Below, in pieces: positions 56,343 through 64,000 of a DNA stretch of 64,000 nucleotides (its first letter is position 1; every line of letters starts with the position of its first letter). The notes under the pieces are model-generated. The model did not search any database. It worked only from the letters and a program-made list of their open reading frames with translations, and was not told the DNA's origin. A program made the position numbers and the translations under genes. This DNA is from Treponema sp. (GTDB lineage Bacteria > Spirochaetota > Spirochaetia > Treponematales > Treponemataceae): assembly GCA_016293645.1 (NCBI GenBank), contig JAEDDW010000001.1:1-64000 (forward strand), in the 5' to 3' direction.

Positions 56343-57568
56343 AAATCAAAAGATATTCTCTAGGTCTAATAATACTTTTCTCGCTTATAATTTTTCTAAC
56401 TGTTTTCACCTTTTTGATGGTCAATAAAAGCCAGGTGACAACTACAAAAGCAGAAAAAATCGGTTTTCCTATAATAGAAATCGTAACAGATGACAATTCC
56501 CCTATAACATCAAAAGACAAATACAAATCAGGAAAACTTTCCTTTGAAAATTATTCTGTAAATTGTAAGATTCGAGGCCGTGGTAATTCATCTTGGGTTT
56601 TTCCTAAAAAACCTTATATTGTAAAATTCAATCACGAAATAAGTTTTCTTGGAATGCCAGAGGATGATAAGTGGGTATTTTTAGCTAATGCTACCGACAA
56701 TACAGCATTAAGAAATGCCTATGCTACATATCTTGCAAAAAACGTATTTGACAGACAATCCTGGGTACCAGACTATAGATTTATTTCACTGTACATAAAC
56801 GGCAAATATGAAGGCCTGTATCAGGTTTATGAAAAAATTTCCATGAAAAAATCAAAGATGAACCTTCCCAAAGGTAGCTATATAGTTGTTTCTAATACAC
56901 GAGAATCAAAAACCTGGAATTTCAGAACAAAAATCTGCAATAACGGCTTCAGTATTTATGATCCTCAGAATGAATCTGAAAGAAATGCACTCCAAATTCA
57001 AGAAGCCATCAACAATCTTGAAAAAGCAATTTATTCAGAATCCAAGGAATGGAAAAATATGATAGATATGGATTCCTGGATTGACTGGTACTGGATAAAT
57101 GAATTTACAACAAACAGGGATGCAAGACTAAAAGATTCATGCTACTTCTACTTTGATTCTTCTGACAATAAAATACACATGGGTCCTAGCTGGGATTTTG
57201 ATATTTCATGTGGCAACAACAGCTATGACGGATGCTCTACACCAGACACATTCTGGGTAAAGACCAAAGGTAACTGGTTTTCAAAACTTTTTGAAGATCA
57301 GGAATTCGCAGAGAAAGTAGAGCAACGGTATCATGAAGTTCATGATAATCTTCAGACATCCCTTATCTGGTTAAAAGCTCAGACTGAATCAAATGAAATG
57401 AACCGTTCAAAAAGATACGATGACAGGGTCTGGCGTACAATAGGACATTATCAATGGCCACATGCAACCGGCTGGCAGTACAGAAAGACATACCAGCAGG
57501 AATGTGAATATCTTATTAATTGGGTCAATATACGGCTTAAATGGATTGACAGCCAGTTTAATAAGTAA
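56339..57568 (+). CDS. CotH-family kinase-like membrane protein (2)
   Basis: This tandem paralogue of the previous gene has an N-terminal anchor (LGLIILFSLIIFLTVFTFLM), then KIRGRGNSSWVFPKKPYIVKF, KWVFLANATDNTALRNAYA, YRFISLYINGKYEGLYQVYEK, SWIDWYWINEFTTNRDARL and MGPSWDFDISCGN. All motif positions of copy 1 are kept, so both may be active with different targets. Its last 11 bases overlap the end of the convergent DUF4956 gene, leaving no room for a conventional terminator. Confidence 0.88.
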   Translation: MKIKRYSLGLIILFSLIIFLTVFTFLMVNKSQVTTTKAEKIGFPIIEIVTDDNSPITSKDKYKSGKLSFENYSVNCKIRGRGNSSWVFPKKPYIVKFNHEISFLGMPEDDKWVFLANATDNTALRNAYATYLAKNVFDRQSWVPDYRFISLYINGKYEGLYQVYEKISMKKSKMNLPKGSYIVVSNTRESKTWNFRTKICNNGFSIYDPQNESERNALQIQEAINNLEKAIYSESKEWKNMIDMDSWIDWYWINEFTTNRDARLKDSCYFYFDSSDNKIHMGPSWDFDISCGNNSYDGCSTPDTFWVKTKGNWFSKLFEDQEFAEKVEQRYHEVHDNLQTSLIWLKAQTESNEMNRSKRYDDRVWRTIGHYQWPHATGWQYRKTYQQECEYLINWVNIRLKWIDSQFNK

Positions 57569-58232
57569 CTTCCCCATCATGTGCAAGAAGACTTGAACTT
57601 GTAACAACATCAATGGAAGCAATGGACTTTGCAAGTTCTGCTTCACTGTTCGTACGTACTTCTACAACAAGATCAGTCCTTTCATTGGAAAGGCTTCTGG
57701 ATTTTACAGTGAAATATTTGCAGTATTTTTTTACTGTATCTATGATTAATTCTTCAGAATCATACCCTTTTGCACTTACCATAAGGATTTTAGGAGCCCT
57801 TGCAACGGGACATCGATCAAGTACAAAAAGAATTATTGTAAGCCAAAAAGTAAGAACACATGCTATTTCAGCAATACCGGCACCACAGATGATTCCCGTA
57901 GAGATGGCCCAGAACAAAAACACAAGATCCATAGGCTCTTTAATGGCAGTTCTGAAGCGAACGATAGAAAGAGCACCAACCATACCGAGGGACACAACAA
58001 TGCTTGACTGTATGGTAAGTATGACGGCAGTAGTTATGAGAACAAGTGCAGGAAGTGCAATATTGAAGGTCTTGGAATAGAATGTTTTCTTTGTAAGAAT
58101 TCTATATGCTACAAAAATATAAATAGCAAAAAAAGTAGCAATACCAAAAACAACAAGGATATTTATTGGAGAATTGTCATAGCGGCTGAATCCTTCAATA
58201 AAAGATTTCTTAAAGATGTCCTTAAAACCCAT
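57558..58232 (-). CDS. DUF4956 membrane protein
   Basis: Four to five membrane spans (INILVVFGIATFFAIYIFVAYR, then VSLGMVGALSIVRFRTAIKEP and LVFLFWAISTGIICGAG) precede a cytoplasmic C-terminal domain. GALSIVRFRTAIK is the hallmark of DUF4956 proteins, which are nearly always encoded next to VTC-domain proteins. The function is unknown; a transport or regulatory partner for a polyphosphate polymerase-like enzyme is suspected. It follows the VTC gene by 15 bp on the minus strand. Confidence 0.85.
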   Translation of the reverse strand: MGFKDIFKKSFIEGFSRYDNSPINILVVFGIATFFAIYIFVAYRILTKKTFYSKTFNIALPALVLITTAVILTIQSSIVVSLGMVGALSIVRFRTAIKEPMDLVFLFWAISTGIICGAGIAEIACVLTFWLTIILFVLDRCPVARAPKILMVSAKGYDSEELIIDTVKKYCKYFTVKSRSLSNERTDLVVEVRTNSEAELAKSIASIDVVTSSSLLAHDGEVTY

Positions 58233-58247
58233 TTTTTCCTCCGGGAC

Positions 58248-58955
58248 TTATAATGTCTGTTTCATATTAAATTTTCTACAGAGATAATATTTGGAAAAAC
58301 TAGTCTGATGAAGCATTCCAGTCTGTAAAATTTCATATATATAATCAGGAAGCAATTCATCGAATTTTACTTCCACAAGATTAGTACCTTCCGGAAGTAT
58401 AGGCCGAACAGGTAAATCCTCATCGAAAAATCTTGTAAAATCACTTCCGCTCCTGATGTTTCTGTCAAAGGTTACCCTTACATTTCCATCTTTATGGATA
58501 AAAGGAACCCTATCATAGCAGACGATATTAACAGGCTTAAGCCTGCGGGTAAGAATTTCTGAATAAAATTTTTTATATAGAAATGAATCATCATCCTTAA
58601 AGACTAAATCAGTATTTTCCAGATCCATATTCATTAAAGCATTCAGCCTTTTCAAGGAAATGGCACAGGACTTCTTCAAACATTTTCCCTGTTTCCTTTG
58701 CTTTAACTCAAGGAAAATTCTGTCCGGACTGTTGTTATAGATTCTAATCCTGAATTTCTCCCTGGGATCAGTTCCATTTTCATTTTCATAATAACAGGTA
58801 TTTTCCATATCATCAAAATAAATGGAACGGATATGATAGAATCCATTTGGCCCTGTATGGCTATCCTTATTTAAAACCCTTTCTACCCTGTCTTCAAGAA
58901 CCTGAAGAAGGTATTCCGGAGAAAAATATTTATATTCGTGTCGCCATTTATCCAT
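58248..58955 (-). CDS. VTC-domain protein (polyphosphate polymerase-like)
   Basis: This 235-residue tunnel-fold protein of the VTC/CYTH type shows WRHEYKYFSPEYLLQVLEDR, YHIRSIYFDDMENTCYYEN, REKFRIRIYN, IFLELKQRKQGKCLKKSCA and VTFDRNIR. The paired basic residues on the beta strands match the polyphosphate-synthesising VTC4 tunnel. With DUF4956 and two CotH kinases it forms a recurrent but poorly understood module. A 24-bp palindrome lies just upstream, between it and the divergent GT4. Confidence 0.87.
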   Translation of the reverse strand: MDKWRHEYKYFSPEYLLQVLEDRVERVLNKDSHTGPNGFYHIRSIYFDDMENTCYYENENGTDPREKFRIRIYNNSPDRIFLELKQRKQGKCLKKSCAISLKRLNALMNMDLENTDLVFKDDDSFLYKKFYSEILTRRLKPVNIVCYDRVPFIHKDGNVRVTFDRNIRSGSDFTRFFDEDLPVRPILPEGTNLVEVKFDELLPDYIYEILQTGMLHQTSFSKYYLCRKFNMKQTL

Positions 58956-58967
58956 TTTTATACATAT

Positions 58968-58991
58968 AAGTTACCGAATGTTCGGTAACTT
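58968..58991. promoter_or_regulatory. 24-bp palindrome between VTC and GT4 genes (TetR-type operator?)
   Basis: AAGTTACCGAA and its complement TTCGGTAACTT are separated by TG. The TACCGAnnnTCGGTA-type symmetry is typical of TetR/AcrR sites. It overlaps a possible plus-strand -35 box (TTGTCA, 58990-58995) and lies 12 bp from the VTC start, so one regulator could control both directions. No TetR gene is in the window. Confidence 0.6.
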
Positions 58992-59055
58992 GTCAATACA
59001 TATCGGTATTTCAATACTGATTTAAATAAAAAAGTAATTGTGCTATTATAATGAA

Positions 59056-60171
59056 ATGAAAGTTGCAATTGTACATGACTGGCTGGTGACCTATGGTGGT
59101 GCAGAACGTGTTGTAGAGCAGATGCTCAAGATGTATCCAGAGGCAGATATCTTTACCCTTGTATACGATGAGAAAAAAATGGGGAAGATTTTTCCAAAGG
59201 GAAAGATACACACTTCCTTTGTCCAGAAAATTCCAAAGGCAACAAAACTTTATACTAAATTTCTTTCGCTCATGCCAAAAGCTTTTGAGGGTTTCGACCT
59301 TACATCCTATGACCTTGTAATTGCAAGTTCCTCAAGCTGTGCCAAAGGTGTCATCACATCTCCAGACACAGCTTTCGTCGCATACATCCACTCCCCTATG
59401 CGCTATGCCTGGGATCTTTACTATGATTATTTCAAGCGCTCGGGAAAAATCACAAAATTATTCATGAAGCTTCAGATGCCTGCAATCCGTCAGTGGGATT
59501 TCCTTTCAAGCCAAAGGATCAATACACTCGTAGCAAATTCATCTTACATAAAGAAAAGGATAAAAAAATTCTGGAACAGGGATGCGAAAGTGATTTTTCC
59601 TCCGGTAGATACAGACAGACTTTCGCCAAACAATCTGCCGGCTGAAGATTTCTATGTGGTGTTCAGCCGTTTTGTCAGCTACAAGAGAGTTGACCTTGCG
59701 ATTTCTACCTGCGGTCAGCTTGAGAAAAAACTTGTGGTGATCGGAAGCGGAAGCCAGGAAGCAGAACTTAAAGCCCTTGCTTCAAAATACAGAAATGCGG
59801 ACATAACTTTCACAGGCAGGATCAGTGACGAAGAAGTCAAGTCATATCTCCAGAAATGCCGTGCAATGATTTTCTCCGCAGAAGAGGATTTCGGAATCAT
59901 TCCTGTTGAATGTCAGGCCTGCGGACGTCCTGTAATCGCTTTTGGAAAAGGCGGAGCACTGGAGACTGTCGTAGACGGAACCACTGGAATTTTCTTTGAG
60001 CAGCAGACGGAAGATTCCTTGAAGAAGGCAATCCTCAAATTTGAAGATCTTGATAAAGATGGAACTTTTAAAACCGATGTGATAACAAACCATGCACGAA
60101 AGTTCAGCAGTGAAAGATTCAGAAAGGAACTTCAGGCTGTAATCGATGAAACACTTAGTGAAGTCAGATAA
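59056..60171 (+). CDS. Glycosyltransferase family 4 (WbaZ-like)
   Basis: The product begins MKVAIVHDWLVTYGGAERV, the classic start of this GT4 branch, and continues YDLVIASSSSCAKGV, YIHSPMRYAWDLYYDYF, TLVANSSYIKKRI, VVFSRFVSYKRVD and FSAEEDFGIIPVECQACGRPV with the EX7E glutamates. Relatives are mannosyltransferases in O-antigen and capsule synthesis. ATG 59056 is set by homology to this start pattern. It leads a unit with the next GT4, WbaP and an Omp85-like protein. Confidence 0.9.
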   Translation: MKVAIVHDWLVTYGGAERVVEQMLKMYPEADIFTLVYDEKKMGKIFPKGKIHTSFVQKIPKATKLYTKFLSLMPKAFEGFDLTSYDLVIASSSSCAKGVITSPDTAFVAYIHSPMRYAWDLYYDYFKRSGKITKLFMKLQMPAIRQWDFLSSQRINTLVANSSYIKKRIKKFWNRDAKVIFPPVDTDRLSPNNLPAEDFYVVFSRFVSYKRVDLAISTCGQLEKKLVVIGSGSQEAELKALASKYRNADITFTGRISDEEVKSYLQKCRAMIFSAEEDFGIIPVECQACGRPVIAFGKGGALETVVDGTTGIFFEQQTEDSLKKAILKFEDLDKDGTFKTDVITNHARKFSSERFRKELQAVIDETLSEVR

Positions 60172-60183
60172 GGAATCATTTCT

Positions 60184-61188
60184 ATGAAAATTGCAGTTGA
60201 CATGCGTATGAGCGGCAAAAGCGGCATAGGAACTTTCCTTGATGAAATTGTTCCCTACTTTAAAAACAGTGCCCATGAGTTTTATTTTTCAAATCCAGAC
60301 GTAAAAACTTTTTCCATGAAAGAGATTTTTTGCTTTCCTAAGGATGAACTTGAAAGAATAAATTCCTGCGATGCTTATTTTACACCCTACTGCAATATTC
60401 CAGGCGGAATTAAAATTCCTGTTTTTTCTACAATCCACGATGTTGTTTTTCTTGACGTCAAAGGACTTTCTTCCACAGCCGGAACTATGATACGCAAGTT
60501 TTTTTACAGACGCTCCATAAAAAAATCCAGGGCAATTTTTACAGTATCCGAGTTCAGCAGACAGAGAATAATAGAAAATCTTAAATGCAAAAAAGAAATC
60601 AAGGTCGTGCACAATGGTGTTCCATCCTATTTTGAAAATCTCGTACCTTGTTCCGAAAAAGAAAACTATATCATCTACATAGGAAACATAAAAAAACACA
60701 AAGGCCTTTCAATTCTTCTTGAAGCTTTCAAAAAAGTCCTTCAGGTAGAAAACAACCTGAAACTTATGCTTGTTGGTTCCAATGAAAACTTCAGGTCCCA
60801 GGATAATTCCATTTATTCAATGATAGAGAAAATAAATGCCGTCAGTCATGATTCCGTAGTTTTCACAGGATTTGTCGAAAATGAGAAACTCAAGCAGCTT
60901 CTGGCTAAGGCAAAAATGCTGGTCCAGCCTTCTCTTTATGAAGGTTTCGGCATACCTCCACTCCAGGCCCTTAAATGCGGAACCAACGCAGTCATTTCGG
61001 ATATTCCTGTCTTCCGTGAAATCTACGGACAATTGCCGGTAGTTTTTTTCAAGTCTTCCGATTCCACCGACCTGTCAAAAAAAATACTCGAAACCCTCAA
61101 TAGGTCGTCACCAAAGAATCTTACCGACATCTACTCCTACGAAAAAACAGCAGGTGCCATCATCGATTTCATTGAAAGCAAACTCTAG
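60184..61188 (+). CDS. Glycosyltransferase family 4
   Basis: This GT-B enzyme has IAVDMRMSGKSGIGTFLDEIV, FSTIHDVVFLDVKG, AIFTVSEFSRQRII, YIGNIKKHKGLSILLEAF and LVQPSLYEGFGIPPLQALKCGT. The donor-site glutamate of EGFG is present, but the second EX7E position is Q-A-L, slightly unusual. The start ATG 60184 has AAGGAA nine bases upstream and lies 12 bp after the previous stop. It probably adds the second or third sugar to the lipid-linked unit. Confidence 0.88.
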   Translation: MKIAVDMRMSGKSGIGTFLDEIVPYFKNSAHEFYFSNPDVKTFSMKEIFCFPKDELERINSCDAYFTPYCNIPGGIKIPVFSTIHDVVFLDVKGLSSTAGTMIRKFFYRRSIKKSRAIFTVSEFSRQRIIENLKCKKEIKVVHNGVPSYFENLVPCSEKENYIIYIGNIKKHKGLSILLEAFKKVLQVENNLKLMLVGSNENFRSQDNSIYSMIEKINAVSHDSVVFTGFVENEKLKQLLAKAKMLVQPSLYEGFGIPPLQALKCGTNAVISDIPVFREIYGQLPVVFFKSSDSTDLSKKILETLNRSSPKNLTDIYSYEKTAGAIIDFIESKL

Positions 61189-61221
61189 ATACTTTTGTAT
61201 GGTCATCAACAAAAACATAAA

Positions 61222-61250
61222 TGGACATATTTTGTTTTTTTGAATATAAT
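61222..61250 (+). promoter_or_regulatory. Near-consensus promoter placing the start at the WbaP ATG
   Basis: TGGACA (61222-61227), a 17-bp spacer and TATAAT (61245-61250) give an expected transcription start at about 61257, the first base of the ATG. There is no purine-rich ribosome-binding site before the ATG. A leaderless message is therefore possible. Confidence 0.55.
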
Positions 61251-61256
61251 TTAATC

Positions 61257-62693
61257 ATGGGAAAAAAATTAGAAACTCAATTCGAACAGTCCATCAAATC
61301 TCAATACAAATCAACAAGTTCATTCATCAGCGGTTGTGCACTGGCTTTGTTTGATGCACTCGCTTTCATGCTCTCCATCTGCATCGGTTTCTTCATCATA
61401 AATGCCATAGACCATTCCTGGATTGATTTCAAATCCTTCATAAAATATTCCATATTCATGCCGTTTATTTTTGCTGTTTTTTATGCAGCCGGCCTCTACC
61501 CTGGAATTCTACTTGCACCGGAAGATGAAGTAAAAAGATTTTCCATGTGTTCCTTCTTCTCATTGATGGGAGAAGCATTTGCCCTGATGACGATCAAGTC
61601 GACCAGGGACTTCATTCCGATCGCCGTAGCCCTTGTAATCGCCTGGCCTATTGCCACTATCCTTTTGCCGATGGGACGCGAAATCGCACGCAGACTCTAC
61701 AGCAGATGGAACTGGTGGGGAGTTCCGGCTGTAATCTACAGCAAGGGAACACAGGGCAACGTCATAGCCGATCGTCTTCTTACAAGAAAATATCTTGGAT
61801 ACAGGCCTGTCCTGATTATTACAGACACCCCTTTCCATGATACTGAATACAATGGCATTCCAATCCGTGAAAGGACACAGGATGTCGTTGATGCAATAAA
61901 CAAATTGAAGCTCAAGGTTGCAATCATCTGTGGCTATGACAGGAACATAGAGCTTATCCAGACAAACTACAGATACATTATCAGAGTACCAAAAAAACAG
62001 TTTAACACTACAATGTCACTTCACATGAAGGACTTTGGTGGTATCCTTGGCTTCTCATCGACAAATTACCTTACTAAGGCAGGTGCAGTTTCAATCAAAC
62101 GTTTCATAGATATTCTTCTCTGTCTTGTTGCGTCACCTGTAGTTTTGCCTTTGACAATAGTCATAGCAATAATCATCAAGGCAACATCCCCAGGTCCGGT
62201 TTTCTTTGGACACAAGCGTGTAGGAAGATGGCATAAGGAAATGAAGTGCTGGAAATTCCGTTCCATGTGTATCGACGCTGATGTAAAGCTTAAGGAAATT
62301 CTTGAAAATGATCCTGTCCGCGCAGCTGAATGGGAAAAAGACAGGAAATTCACGGACGACCCTAGAGTCACCAAATTCGGGAAATTCCTTAGAAAAACAA
62401 GCCTTGATGAGATTCCTCAGCTTTGGAATGTTTTCTGCGGCCAGATGTCTCTCGTAGGTCCACGTCCTGTCACAGAACCTGAACTCACAAAATACAAGCA
62501 GTTCTCTGAATTTGTACTTTCAGTCAAGCCAGGTCTCAGCGGAATGTGGCAGATTTCCGGTAGAAGTGATACAGGATATGAAGAAAGAGTAAATCTTGAT
62601 ACTTACTATATCCAGAACTGGTCCATATGGCTTGATCTTTGGATCATAATCAAGACTTTTGTTGTTGTTGTAAAAGGCAAAGGGGCCTACTAA
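61257..62693 (+). CDS. wbaP: Undecaprenyl-phosphate sugar phosphotransferase (WbaP type)
   Basis: This is the initiating polyisoprenyl-phosphate hexose-1-phosphate transferase. About five N-terminal membrane spans (LALFDALAFMLSICIGFFII onward) and a CoA-binding-like middle (GVPAVIYSKGTQGNVIADRL) lead to the catalytic domain: VSIKRFIDILLCLVASPVVL, SPGPVFFGHKRVG, WKFRSMCIDAD, FLRKTSLDEIPQLWNVF and MSLVGPRPVTEPEL. The start is ATG 61257; the open frame extends 12 codons upstream through the promoter. It builds the first lipid-linked sugar, on which the GT4 enzymes act. An Omp85-like gene follows with no gap. Confidence 0.92.
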   Translation: MGKKLETQFEQSIKSQYKSTSSFISGCALALFDALAFMLSICIGFFIINAIDHSWIDFKSFIKYSIFMPFIFAVFYAAGLYPGILLAPEDEVKRFSMCSFFSLMGEAFALMTIKSTRDFIPIAVALVIAWPIATILLPMGREIARRLYSRWNWWGVPAVIYSKGTQGNVIADRLLTRKYLGYRPVLIITDTPFHDTEYNGIPIRERTQDVVDAINKLKLKVAIICGYDRNIELIQTNYRYIIRVPKKQFNTTMSLHMKDFGGILGFSSTNYLTKAGAVSIKRFIDILLCLVASPVVLPLTIVIAIIIKATSPGPVFFGHKRVGRWHKEMKCWKFRSMCIDADVKLKEILENDPVRAAEWEKDRKFTDDPRVTKFGKFLRKTSLDEIPQLWNVFCGQMSLVGPRPVTEPELTKYKQFSEFVLSVKPGLSGMWQISGRSDTGYEERVNLDTYYIQNWSIWLDLWIIIKTFVVVVKGKGAY

Positions 62694-64000
62694 TTGCATC
62701 ACAGAAAGGTTCTTTTTCTTGCCATTGTCTTTTCCGGACTGATACCATTTTCTATATCTGCTGAAAAATTCAAGATTGATGAAATCACTCTTGAGTCAAA
62801 GGGAAAGACAAAAAGTGAATTCCTGATTGAAAAAATTCCTCCTGTCAACAAAACTGTTGTCTTTGAAAGCCTTGATGATCTTGAATCTTACCTGAATGAA
62901 ATAAGACAGAACCTTGAAAACACAAAGCTTCTTGAAGGACTGGAATTTACCTACGAAACATCAGGAATTCAGAATGGCATCTCACTAGTAAAGGCTGTAT
63001 ACTCCTTTTATGACTCTACATCTCTTTTGATACTTCCGAAACCAAGTTATGATTCCAATAAAGGTGCGGAACTTGAAATCGCATTGAAGGACAACAACTT
63101 TCTTGGATTTACAAACACACTTTCATCTGGTCTTACCTTAAATTTTGGCGACGAAGACGAACCTGAAAGATTTTCAAAATTCACTCCTGGTTTTAAATTC
63201 GACTACTCCCTCCCTTTCAGGATTTCAAAATCAAAAAACCAGTTTTTAACTTCCCTTGATTTTCATTGGTGTGTTGAAAAAACGCTGCCTTATTTCACAT
63301 ATACGACGGGCGCAGTTTTTGGAATACCCTTTGGAAAAGATAATCAGAATGAAATTGATTTTACATTCAAACAATCGATCATCAGGGATACGGATTATTG
63401 CAAATACAACGATGAATTCTATTTTGTGGAGTATGGAGAAGTTGCAGTCCCTCTGGCAATAGCCGATATAGATCTTTCCACAAAGCTTTATTACAGGCCT
63501 GTCATATCAATCAACCACAACTGGGACAAAGACGGAATCAGTGAACTCAATCTGGATTTAAGGCAGACTCCTCTTTTAAAACCAGGAAATGAACTTTATG
63601 CACAGCGCATTGACTGGACCAATGACAACAACTTCAGAAACGGATATAGTTTTCTTTTAGGAACATACCTTGGACTTGATTTGCACAGAAAAAAACATGA
63701 AGATGTTTTAGTTCCATCCATAGAAGCCGCTCTTAAACTTTACAAGGCTTTTGAACACGCAGCCATAAACACAAGCATACAGATTCTTGCAAGCCACAAC
63801 TACAGATATAATATCGGAAAATTCATCAGAGGTGCCCTTGACAAGTCGGAATTTTCAGACGGCATAATTGTTGATGACAGAAACTATGCCTTTGTGACTC
63901 CCTCTGCACTTATTCTGAATCTTGATTTTCCGTTCCATATTGTTTCAACAGACTGGGTAAGATTTTTCAACCAGGCAGGAATGAAAAATGAAAAACTGCT
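62694..64000 (+). CDS. Omp85/BamA-TamA-like outer membrane protein, 3' end outside window
   Basis: The frame starts at TTG 62694, directly after the wbaP stop, with AGGGG eight bases upstream, and stays open to the window end. A signal peptide (RKVLFLAIVFSGLIPFSISA) precedes a POTRA-like segment (SLDDLESYLNEIRQNLEN, LEGLEFTYE). Amphipathic beta strands follow, beginning KGAELEIALKDNNFLGFTNTL and GFKFDYSLPF. DNNFLGF resembles the first barrel strands of surface-antigen (Omp85) proteins. It may assemble or export an outer-membrane component. The C-terminus cannot be checked. Confidence 0.65.
   Translation, partial: MHHRKVLFLAIVFSGLIPFSISAEKFKIDEITLESKGKTKSEFLIEKIPPVNKTVVFESLDDLESYLNEIRQNLENTKLLEGLEFTYETSGIQNGISLVKAVYSFYDSTSLLILPKPSYDSNKGAELEIALKDNNFLGFTNTLSSGLTLNFGDEDEPERFSKFTPGFKFDYSLPFRISKSKNQFLTSLDFHWCVEKTLPYFTYTTGAVFGIPFGKDNQNEIDFTFKQSIIRDTDYCKYNDEFYFVEYGEVAVPLAIADIDLSTKLYYRPVISINHNWDKDGISELNLDLRQTPLLKPGNELYAQRIDWTNDNNFRNGYSFLLGTYLGLDLHRKKHEDVLVPSIEAALKLYKAFEHAAINTSIQILASHNYRYNIGKFIRGALDKSEFSDGIIVDDRNYAFVTPSALILNLDFPFHIVSTDWVRFFNQAGMKNEKL

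Noticed and set aside
59047..59052. TATAAT just upstream of the GT4 start at 59056 as a promoter
   Set aside because: The expected start would fall downstream of the ATG that matches the family N-terminus, and no -35 box lies 17 bp upstream (AAATAA).

Overview
The window looks like chromosomal DNA of a host-associated spirochaete, most likely a gut or oral Treponema. The evidence is low to moderate G+C, frequent TTG starts, many DUF4143/DUF234-type AAA ATPases, and a pepM–ppd–pntC/aminotransferase phosphonate set of the kind known from Treponema. No rRNA, tRNA or CRISPR array was seen, so the species is not fixed.

Region 1 (about 1-5.4 kb) is a graveyard of mobile and defence genes. It holds a deleted IS66 transposase, a broken AAA/DUF234 ATPase, an intact 603-residue ATPase with a large palindrome upstream, a truncated acetyltransferase beside a small antitoxin-like gene, a HEPN-like fragment and the front half of an IS21 istA.

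Region 2 (33.6 kb down to 5.4 kb, all minus strand except one inserted gene) is an AT-rich, Wzy-type surface polysaccharide operon. A NusG paralogue (LoaP-like) and a strong promoter with a leader of about 144 nt precede it. The genes run: FdtA-like isomerase, GT2, N-acyltransferase, GT-B enzyme, acyltransferase-3, FdtB-like aminotransferase, nucleotidyltransferase/CobD-HisC-like fusion, ornithine-cyclodeaminase-like enzyme, opine dehydrogenase-like enzyme, LicD, Wzx flippase and GT92. A three-gene HEPN / phospholipase-D nuclease / HEPN island follows. Then come an acetyltransferase, a ParA-like ATPase with a partner, a WbsX-like protein, GT4, acyltransferase-3, an EpsG-like polymerase, GT32, GT4 and a sugar epimerase. 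Four poly-G/C tracts lie in these genes. One currently puts an acyltransferase out of frame, which suggests phase variation. An AAA ATPase gene has entered between the last GT4 and the epimerase and is bracketed by a 48-bp duplication.

Region 3 (34.5-38.5 kb) is a second accessory patch: a Fic protein, an adenosine-deaminase-like remnant fused to a truncated ATPase, a surface-protein tail and a decayed YafQ-type toxin-antitoxin pair. Both intact-start DUF4143-type ATPases (6857 and 37368) carry three 33-bp direct repeats that abut the start codon exactly. This is the most unusual regulatory structure in the window.

Region 4 (38.6-64 kb) has higher G+C and more regular codon use. It contains a UDP-sugar dehydrogenase, two tandem YidC/Oxa1–alkaline-phosphatase-superfamily fusions, a TagF-like glycerophosphotransferase and a decayed 2-aminoethylphosphonate-type ABC importer. 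These are followed by an HTH–nucleotidyltransferase divergent from pepM–ppd–pntC/AEP transaminase, a GT4, two CotH kinases, DUF4956 and VTC proteins, two GT4 enzymes, a WbaP-type initiating phosphotransferase and the start of an Omp85-like outer membrane protein.

Taken together, WbaP would start the glycan on undecaprenyl phosphate. The glycosyltransferases, Wzx and the EpsG-like protein would extend, flip and polymerise it. LicD, the nucleotidyltransferases and the phosphonate enzymes would add phospho- or phosphono-linked amino substituents.
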